Position numbers and translations under genes: made by a program. From contig JACDEK010000059.1 in NCBI GenBank assembly GCA_013816445.1, positions 1 to 5,033 on the forward strand: a DNA stretch of 5,033 nucleotides. The letters run 5' to 3'. The notes below the pieces were generated by a model. It did not search any database, was not told the DNA's origin, and saw only the letters and a program-made list of their open reading frames with translations. Below are positions 1 through 5,033 of this stretch, in pieces; position 1 is the stretch's first letter, and every line of letters begins with the position of its first letter. The DNA is from Candidatus Saccharimonadota bacterium (GTDB lineage: Bacteria > Patescibacteriota > Saccharimonadia > CAILAD01 > BJGX01).

Positions 1-820
1 AACCACCACCAGCACCAACTGAACAAGCACAGCCACCTGCCACTGGGCTTGCTGTGGCTGAAGCCGTACCACTACCCCCACTAGCTGCACCATTTGCGAC
101 CGTGTCAGCAAAAGCCTGTATACCAGCACCGCCAGGGTGTACCCCAAGCCCGTCAGCGGTTGAAATGTAATCAGGGTGGTCTTTTACTACAGTTGCCCAG
201 TCAATTACAGAGTAGCCTTTTGAAGCGAGTTGTTGAATCAAAGCATTATTATTAGTGATCTCAGGTCTATTAACAGCACCTAAGTTTACCCAATAGATTT
301 TAGCACTGGGTGCTCCAGATTTTGCATCTGCTATTATTTTACTAATATTTAGGTCATTAATAGTACCATTTGTACCAAGTGCAATAATAATTGTACCGGC
401 ATCAGCCCATTTTGATTGATCCCTTTCAAAAACACCAATCCCATCTAAATCACCTTCACCTAATGAGAGACGGCGTGAAGAAAGACCATTTACAATTACA
501 TCAGAAAATCCCTTAGCCTTTAAGGTGGCCTCTAGTTGGGGTTTTGTTCCTTGAGTAATTGAATCACCTATCATATAAACCTTGCCACTTGCAGTACCTC
601 CACTAGAAGGTGTTGGGGTAGTAGGTGACGATCCTGATCCAGTACTACCACAATCTGTTGGGTCATAGTATTGTTGACGTTCTAATTGAAAGCGTTGGTC
701 TTTTGTAAAGGCAGAAGCTTGATGAGGCACAAAAAATGAAAAGCTAAAAAATACAGCAGCAAATACTATAAATATTCTTCGTATTGTTTTTATTGTTGAG
801 TAGCTAGTAAGTTTTTTCAT
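1..820 (-). CDS. Secreted SGNH-fold hydrolase/esterase, 3' end beyond window
   Basis: Translating the minus strand from ATG 820-818 gives 273 open codons running off the left edge. Residues 1-38 form a signal peptide: basic start with KK and RR, hydrophobic core at about 16-31, and an ASA cleavage motif at 36-38. The mature start has a YYDP motif (51-54) and Cys57, then a Gly/Ser/Thr/Pro linker (about 58-79). Residues 80-245 look like an SGNH hydrolase: GDSIT at 85-89 with candidate nucleophile Ser87, Gly112 as the block II glycine, GTNG at 149-152 with Asn151, and Asp223/His228 in DGLGVHP as the block V pair. Family members remove or transfer acyl groups; the GTNG form is common in wall-modifying relatives. 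The Asp-to-His spacing (DxxxxH) is wider than the usual DxxH. After a second Ala/Ser/Gly linker comes a CAC motif (264-266), suggesting another domain downstream. The substrate is unknown; acetylated wall glycan is an inference. The start follows the upstream stop by 2 bp. Confidence 0.88.
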   Translation of the reverse strand, partial: MKKLTSYSTIKTIRRIFIVFAAVFFSFSFFVPHQASAFTKDQRFQLERQQYYDPTDCGSTGSGSSPTTPTPSSGGTASGKVYMIGDSITQGTKPQLEATLKAKGFSDVIVNGLSSRRLSLGEGDLDGIGVFERDQSKWADAGTIIIALGTNGTINDLNISKIIADAKSGAPSAKIYWVNLGAVNRPEITNNNALIQQLASKGYSVIDWATVVKDHPDYISTADGLGVHPGGAGIQAFADTVANGAASGGSGTASATASPVAGGCACSVGAGGG

Positions 821-822
821 AA

Positions 823-3800
823 TTACCTTTTTATAAATTGAGTATGTACGTGGTTTGGATTATCTGAGAAAAACTCAATTTTCTTTCCTTTCGTATCAAT
901 TCCACTCTTATCGCCGGAGCCGATACCAAAACCTACTGTTTGTTCAAGGTCTGCAGGAATTAAATCAATTGCTGCTTGAATGAGTTTTTTTGAAGGCTCG
1001 TTTGTTCCTGTTAAAGCCTGGCCATCATAATAATCTATATCAACAGCTACACCTGTGGCATGTGGGCTCTGTGAACAATCATCACCAGGGCGAACAAATG
1101 AGCTAATCTGTAGCTTATGATCTTTTGCCAGGCCAAGTATATACCCCAAAACAATTTCAGATGGGCTTTTACCCCCACATTTTACCGGGTTTTCACCACT
1201 AGCAATTTGTTGCATTTGGTCTTTTACACCTGGGTCATAAGTAATATTTGTATTGGCGATTACCTGAGTGGCTAAATCTTTAATGTTACCACTCACAATA
1301 CTGCCGCCACTAGAACTAGAACCCGTACCAGTACCTGCGCTATTTGCATAAATACTTGTATCGCTTTCGTCACTACTTAGCTTACCCAAATAATCTAATT
1401 GATAATTATAATAGGTATAAAGACGATAGCGAATTGCTAGCAATTGCTCTGGGTTTTTTAGGTCTTTGGCATCAAATAGTATAAATTTACAATCGTTAAA
1501 TTTATTAAATTCAGAATCAGGAGTGTCGCCTACAGCATTCTTGTTGGTATCTAAATCACGTGACTTATCAGGAAAGAATGTGAAGAATTGTTTATACCCA
1601 GTTACTGGGTCTCCAACTGAATCAATAGATATATCAAAGTATTGTGAACTTGGTATTTTCGCTTTGAAACACGTATCGTAATTGGTAAACTTTTTTTTCT
1701 TTGCTTCTGCATCAAGAGAAGTATCTTTTTTGATTGCTTCAATAATATGAGCATTTTCTAAAGGATCAAGTGCTGTTTCTTGTGGGGTAAACCCAGATGT
1801 ATCTATCTTAAAGTATTGATCACCAGTGATGTCGGCAGCAAAGGCTTTATTTCTAAACCCCGTAGTATAGAAAGTGATATTACTATGAATATCAGCGAGT
1901 GATCGTAAGGGGTCTAATAAACCCTTAAAACTACCAATAAGCGCAGTCTTTGTTGTATTTGGTGTGAGGGTGTTTTGTTGAAACAAGCTCGCGACAGAAT
2001 GGATATTTGTAGTATTAAGGAGTCGATAGGCTATTCCATTCTCACTCTGTTGTGTGCGATCTAGGTTATCAGCTCTTATTGCTAGCTCTTTTGATTCTGT
2101 TGGGGTTAAAAATCTTCCACCAATTGCTAAGGTATAGTCATTCATTTGTTGGCGCAGGCCCATAGCCTGACGATTGTAATTATCTGGCCCTGGCTCTAAA
2201 CCACTAACTGCCGATACTGAACCGGTACGAATAAACACTGTCATTACTTCTTTGATACCAAAATTATCTACATTAGTATAAACACCAGGAGATTGAGCAA
2301 GAATTTGTTTTTTTAGGTCTTGAAAAGCTACTACCATATCACCATTTGCTTGTTCACCACGCTGTGCATCAACCACTTTGTCTTTTTCTGAACCAATATT
2401 AATTGTTGTACCCCTTCGTCCAATAACATAACATGCACCTTTTATTCTATGAAGAGGTGAATTAGGGTCTACATCATCTCGATAAAACAATTGTTGTTGA
2501 GCATTATAGGCTCTATTGTGAGTACCTTCGGGGTTCATCTGTACACCCTTTATTTGGTTATTTACATCTATTTGATAGGCAGTTGAAGATGCCCAATTAT
2601 CATTCTGCTGAATTGATGCATTCCCTTCATTACTACTTAATGTATCGGCTTTGCGAGTGTCAGTTAAGGTGAGGTTTTTTGAACTACCTCTTTGTGCGCT
2701 TCCAAGGCGTGTTTCGATTGCAGCCCGAGCATTTTTTGCTCCGTCATCTGGAAACAAAGCCCCAGGGCCAATATCAGCAAATGTATAAATCAAAGGGCAG
2801 ATTGCACTTGCTAAACCAGTGCCCGCAACGTTAATACTTGGGACATCATTATGTGTCGGGGTTTCCATAGAAGGAATATTAAAAAAATTCTGTACCTGCA
2901 TTTCTTGCGAATATGGGCTCGATCCGTCAGCCATTTTTTGATACATTTTACTGGTATCATCACTGAGTTTATTTTTTTCAGGGTCTGGTATATCTATCTT
3001 TTTGTCTGGATATAACTTGTTATAAAAGTCGACATTGGTTTGATATTGAGCTGCAATATTATCAAGTAATGGGCTGTAACTATCAAGATTTACTGTACTG
3101 TCTTTTTTTGGAGTTACTCGCTTGAGAGTTTTGTCATATACATACTTATCAACTTCAGTATTATTACCCTGCACATCTGGTGAGTCTTTAGGCGCTGCAT
3201 AGTTGAGGGATATATCGGCTTTCTTATTAATTTCACGCGCGGTAGGTTGTCTCCATAACATATTGTATATTGGATATTTTTGGGCTATACAGTACCCAGC
3301 GGCTGTGTTGCTATTTAGTTGATCAACAGGTGTGGTTTTACCTGTTTGCTTATCAAGTACTGCTTTTGGAATACTGCGCACTTTGCCCTCAGTATTTACC
3401 ACTTTTTGTAACTGCAAATCATATCGACAATCATTTTTACTGAGGGTCTGAAACTGTGATTTTGCCCAATCAACTTTCTCAAATTTTTCTTCAATTGAGC
3501 CAGGTTCAGGCTTTGGTTTCCTAGTAGCTGCAATTGCGGCATTTGTGCCCTCATAACCAATTGGTACAACATCGTTAAATTTTTCAGCAATTTTTACTCC
3601 AACATTGACTAGTCCATTATCTTGTGACCAATTGTCAGCTACTTGTAGTATAAACTCACGGGTTTTTTTATCAGTCAATACATGTGTAAGAGCATCCCAA
3701 GCCCCACCATTAAGTAAGTAGGCTATAAAAAACCCAATAACTACTATTGGAGCTACAATAGCAACACCTGCCACTACTGCAATTCGCTTGGTGCCTACTT

Positions 3801-4239
3801 TTTCAACAACCTTACCTGCAACAGTAGCAAGTGTACCTGTGCCGGCTCCGCCAGTTGCAGCTGTTACTGCCGCTTCTGTAGCTTTGCCAGCTGCTTTATC
3901 AATCTTTTTCTCAGTATCGCCTTTGTTTTTCTCTAGCCCTTTACTAAGCTTATCAGCTGCCATACTTGCTGGGTCGGCCGCACCTTTCGCACCACCAGAC
4001 ATACCACCTATGCCTCCAGCACCCCCACTCATTCCACCGGCTTTTCCGGCTAAACCTTGAGCTTTAGCCCCACCTTGCAAATTGTCAGCATTATAGCCCA
4101 TACGTTGTTTTTGTGAGCTTTTTTGACCCATTGGGCTAATTGGCATCTCATCTGGTTCACGAAGACCAGCACCACCCTCATTTAAAAGGTCATCAGGGTT
4201 AGTATCTGGTTTGGTTTGTGATGATTTTGCCATATGCAT
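823..4239 (-). CDS. Large single-pass membrane protein with C-terminal M15-type zinc peptidase domain
   Basis: This 1138-residue protein is complete, from ATG 4239 (or the second ATG at 4233) to TAA. Residues 1-150 are hydrophilic and probably disordered, with a Gly-rich stretch (about 52-92) and an Ala/Lys-rich, possibly helical part (93-130). One membrane helix spans about 152-176, preceded by VGTKR, so the N-terminus should be cytoplasmic and the rest outside. Residues 177-965 match no family I recognise; they hold Cys271, 317, 481, 603, 857 and 917 and a mildly hydrophobic patch near 470-496. A Gly/Ser/Thr linker (967-984) leads to the final domain (985-1138), with SxHxxGxAxD at 1058-1067 (His1060, Asp1067) and an HVH at 1130-1132. 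These are the zinc ligands of M15/DD-peptidase-fold enzymes, which cut wall peptides. The usual glutamate three residues before the last His is Asn1129. Cys1021 and Cys1055 could pair. Its place between VirB4 and a secreted SGNH enzyme suggests a role in a type IV secretion apparatus, possibly replacing VirB1. Confidence 0.92.
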   Translation of the reverse strand: MHMAKSSQTKPDTNPDDLLNEGGAGLREPDEMPISPMGQKSSQKQRMGYNADNLQGGAKAQGLAGKAGGMSGGAGGIGGMSGGAKGAADPASMAADKLSKGLEKNKGDTEKKIDKAAGKATEAAVTAATGGAGTGTLATVAGKVVEKVGTKRIAVVAGVAIVAPIVVIGFFIAYLLNGGAWDALTHVLTDKKTREFILQVADNWSQDNGLVNVGVKIAEKFNDVVPIGYEGTNAAIAATRKPKPEPGSIEEKFEKVDWAKSQFQTLSKNDCRYDLQLQKVVNTEGKVRSIPKAVLDKQTGKTTPVDQLNSNTAAGYCIAQKYPIYNMLWRQPTAREINKKADISLNYAAPKDSPDVQGNNTEVDKYVYDKTLKRVTPKKDSTVNLDSYSPLLDNIAAQYQTNVDFYNKLYPDKKIDIPDPEKNKLSDDTSKMYQKMADGSSPYSQEMQVQNFFNIPSMETPTHNDVPSINVAGTGLASAICPLIYTFADIGPGALFPDDGAKNARAAIETRLGSAQRGSSKNLTLTDTRKADTLSSNEGNASIQQNDNWASSTAYQIDVNNQIKGVQMNPEGTHNRAYNAQQQLFYRDDVDPNSPLHRIKGACYVIGRRGTTINIGSEKDKVVDAQRGEQANGDMVVAFQDLKKQILAQSPGVYTNVDNFGIKEVMTVFIRTGSVSAVSGLEPGPDNYNRQAMGLRQQMNDYTLAIGGRFLTPTESKELAIRADNLDRTQQSENGIAYRLLNTTNIHSVASLFQQNTLTPNTTKTALIGSFKGLLDPLRSLADIHSNITFYTTGFRNKAFAADITGDQYFKIDTSGFTPQETALDPLENAHIIEAIKKDTSLDAEAKKKKFTNYDTCFKAKIPSSQYFDISIDSVGDPVTGYKQFFTFFPDKSRDLDTNKNAVGDTPDSEFNKFNDCKFILFDAKDLKNPEQLLAIRYRLYTYYNYQLDYLGKLSSDESDTSIYANSAGTGTGSSSSGGSIVSGNIKDLATQVIANTNITYDPGVKDQMQQIASGENPVKCGGKSPSEIVLGYILGLAKDHKLQISSFVRPGDDCSQSPHATGVAVDIDYYDGQALTGTNEPSKKLIQAAIDLIPADLEQTVGFGIGSGDKSGIDTKGKKIEFFSDNPNHVHTQFIKR
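826..832 (-). promoter_or_regulatory. Ribosome binding site of the SGNH gene, inside the end of the upstream gene
   Basis: The minus strand reads AAAAAGG, then 5 bases, then ATG (820-818). The AAAAGG part encodes the last two residues (Lys-Arg) of the 1138-residue protein, and that gene's TAA stop (825-823) lies between this site and the next ATG. The layout points to translational coupling: ribosomes finishing the membrane peptidase can restart on the SGNH gene. It also supports ATG 820 as the true start. Confidence 0.7.
1690..1696 (-). other. Candidate -1 frameshift heptamer A AAA AAG within the large gene
   Basis: Codons for Lys847-Lys850 read AAG AAA AAA AAG, giving a run of eight A (1698-1691) ended by G. 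In the reading frame this contains A AAA AAG, the heptamer used in Escherichia coli dnaX. A -1 slip would add 18 residues and stop at TGA 1636-1634, giving a product of about 868 residues without linker or peptidase. I saw no strong hairpin just downstream, so function is uncertain. Confidence 0.25.
3988..4038 (-). repeat. Gly-rich coding repeat in the cytoplasmic head
   Basis: This stretch encodes residues 68-84 of the large protein, in which GGMSGGA occurs twice (68-74 and 78-84) separated by GGI. It sits in a wider Gly/Ala-rich segment (52-92) on the cytoplasmic side of the membrane helix. It looks like a flexible or low-complexity spacer rather than a folded domain. The mirror-strand reading is a proline-rich open frame that I regard as an artefact of this composition. 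Confidence 0.6.
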
Positions 4240-4251
4240 TTAGTATCTGGT
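4199..4251. repeat. 12-bp direct repeat flanking the start of the large gene
   Basis: TTAGTATCTGGT on the plus strand occurs at 4199-4210 and again at 4240-4251, 41 bp apart. The first copy lies in codons near residues 10-14 of the large protein; the second lies directly upstream of its first ATG and supplies the in-frame TAA that precedes it. The match does not extend beyond 12 bases, so a chance repeat is possible. Confidence 0.6.
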
Positions 4252-4270
4252 ATCAAGCCTTAATATTCAA
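4242..4270 (-). promoter_or_regulatory. Candidate promoter abutting the start of the large gene
   Basis: On the minus strand TTGAAT (4270-4265) is followed after 17 bases by GATACT (4247-4242), four of six matches to each sigma-70-type box. Transcription starting about 6-9 bases later would begin at or next to the second ATG (4233), giving a leaderless message. This fits the lack of a well-placed Shine-Dalgarno sequence; the nearest AAGG lies about 18 bases before ATG 4239. AT-rich DNA makes chance matches common. Confidence 0.3.
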
Positions 4271-4311
4271 GCTAAGGATACTGATTTTTCACCTATTTTA
4301 TTAACAACACT

Positions 4312-4342
4312 ATTATAACTCTCTATAAAAACTATTTCTGAA
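4312..4342 (-). promoter_or_regulatory. Candidate promoter with perfect TATAAT box after VirB4
   Basis: The minus strand has a perfect TATAAT at 4317-4312. A weak upstream box TTCAGA (4342-4337, four of six) lies 19 bases before it, overlapping the last VirB4 codons. A start near 4305 would give a leader of about 65 bases before the large gene. No extended TGn element is present. This is an alternative to, or acts alongside, the promoter nearer the gene; the operon may equally be read through from VirB4. Confidence 0.35.
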
Positions 4343-5033
4343 GATCTGCCTGAGAGGCACTTGTACCAACCTGCCCAGGGCGTATCTCTTCACTCACACC
4401 ATTTAACTTACCCGCATCCAACAAATCTTGGGGGTTTGTTGTAATCAATTGTTCTTCTGTTGGTGAAGCAATAATGCGCAGAATAATATGCGAGAGCCCG
4501 GCAAAGAACAAGCCTTCACCAACCGGAAACTGGCTCAAACGCTTTTTTTCTTCAGAAGTAAGCTTAAAGGTGTCGGCAACTATATCAACAGCAGCTGGGT
4601 TTTGTTTGAGTAATAACTGAAGAGACGAGTTATTAACGATGGCACGGCCTAGGCGAGTGCTCAAGAAATCTTCTACATCTTGTGAGATAGTCGTCAGGCC
4701 CAAGAAATACTTACGACAACGCTTGGCAATACTAAATAAGAACATGGCAGAGTCTTGGTATTGTAAGAGTTGCCAGGCTTCATCTACTACGAGAATACGC
4801 TTTTTCTTCTCGCTCTTAACTCTGTTCCATATGTAGTTAAGCACAATATACATGCCAATTGGTCTGAGTTCGTCTTCTAAATCACGAATATTAAAAACAA
4901 TAAATGGATTATTCAAATCAACATTACTTTGTTGTGAGAAAATACCCGAAAAAGTTCCTTCAGTAAAACGGCGTAAGCGGGCTGCTAAAGCTGGCCCAGC
5001 CCCACCCATTTCATTAAGAGAGTTGTATAAATC
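4332..5033 (-). CDS. VirB4/TraC-family type IV secretion ATPase, C-terminal part
   Basis: The frame is open from the right window edge to TAG (4334-4332), giving 233 visible codons. The ATG at 5009 is internal, since eight in-frame codons precede it without a stop, so the 5' part, including Walker A, lies outside. Counting from the window edge, a Walker B motif RILVVDEAW lies at residues 79-87 with Asp84 and Glu85 as the metal-binding and catalytic pair. TTISQD (114-119) and NNSSLQLLLKQ (134-144) are typical downstream motifs of VirB4/TraC ATPases, and PVGEGLFF (170-177) is the usual late strand of the fold. The protein would work as a hexamer at the cytoplasmic face of a conjugation or pilus-type apparatus, powering assembly or export. 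After the domain ends near ITTNP (197-201) there is a polar tail of about 30 residues. The TAG stop is 92 bp before the large membrane gene, which suggests shared function. Confidence 0.95.
   Translation of the reverse strand, partial: DLYNSLNEMGGAGPALAARLRRFTEGTFSGIFSQQSNVDLNNPFIVFNIRDLEDELRPIGMYIVLNYIWNRVKSEKKKRILVVDEAWQLLQYQDSAMFLFSIAKRCRKYFLGLTTISQDVEDFLSTRLGRAIVNNSSLQLLLKQNPAAVDIVADTFKLTSEEKKRLSQFPVGEGLFFAGLSHIILRIIASPTEEQLITTNPQDLLDAGKLNGVSEEIRPGQVGTSASQADLQK

Noticed and set aside
1466..1681. Plus-strand 71-codon open frame
   Set aside because: It lies antisense inside a well-supported coding region, with no recognisable motif or partner gene.
3396..3590. Minus-strand 64-codon open frame in another phase
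   Set aside because: It overlaps the large gene fully in a shifted frame and has no recognisable domain.
3788..4060. Plus-strand 90-codon proline-rich open frame
   Set aside because: It is the mirror of the Gly/Ala-rich head of the large protein; composition keeps stops away and there is no independent sign of a gene.
4258..4277. Hairpin CCTTA-10-TAAGG as a terminator after VirB4
   Set aside because: The stem is only five pairs, AT-rich, and no T-run follows it on the minus strand; too weak to call.
4639..4836. Plus-strand 65-codon open frame
   Set aside because: It is antisense to the conserved Walker B region of VirB4, where the sequence is explained by the ATPase.
5007..5009. ATG as a start for a 225-residue ATPase protein
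   Set aside because: Eight in-frame codons without a stop precede it up to the window edge, and a VirB4 without its Walker A half would not be a normal protein; it is an internal Met.

Overview
The window holds three genes, all on the minus strand, read from the right edge to the left. In transcription order they are: the C-terminal 233 codons of a VirB4/TraC-type conjugation ATPase (5033 to 4332, 5' end outside the window); a complete 1138-residue single-pass membrane protein ending in an M15-type zinc peptidase domain (4239 to 823); and a secreted SGNH-fold hydrolase (820 to the left edge, 3' end outside the window). The only real intergenic gap is 92 bp (4240-4331), and it carries two candidate promoters. 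The last two genes are 2 bp apart. No RNA gene, insertion sequence, CRISPR array or convincing terminator was seen.

The DNA is AT-rich and uses TAA and TAG as the two visible stops, with no in-frame TGA, so the standard bacterial code fits. A VirB4 ATPase next to a large N-in/C-out protein with a disordered Gly/Ala-rich head, and then a secreted protein whose mature start carries a YYDP...C motif and a Gly/Ser/Thr linker, resembles type IV secretion/pilus-like loci of Candidate Phyla Radiation bacteria, most likely Saccharibacteria (TM7). That taxonomic call is from recalled sequence style, not from a search.

The inferred logic is as follows. VirB4 powers an envelope-spanning machine from the cytoplasmic side. 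The 1138-residue protein is anchored by one helix and displays a large unrecognised cysteine-containing region tipped by a flexible linker and a wall-peptide peptidase. The exported SGNH enzyme, whose downstream part is cut off here, may remove or transfer acyl groups on cell-wall glycan. Together the last two could do the wall-opening job of a VirB1-type hydrolase, either on the cell's own wall or, if this is an epibiont, on the host's. The most interesting points are the unassigned ~790-residue extracytoplasmic region, the altered peptidase active site, a dnaX-like A AAA AAG slippery heptamer that would yield a form lacking the peptidase, and a possible leaderless start of the large gene.
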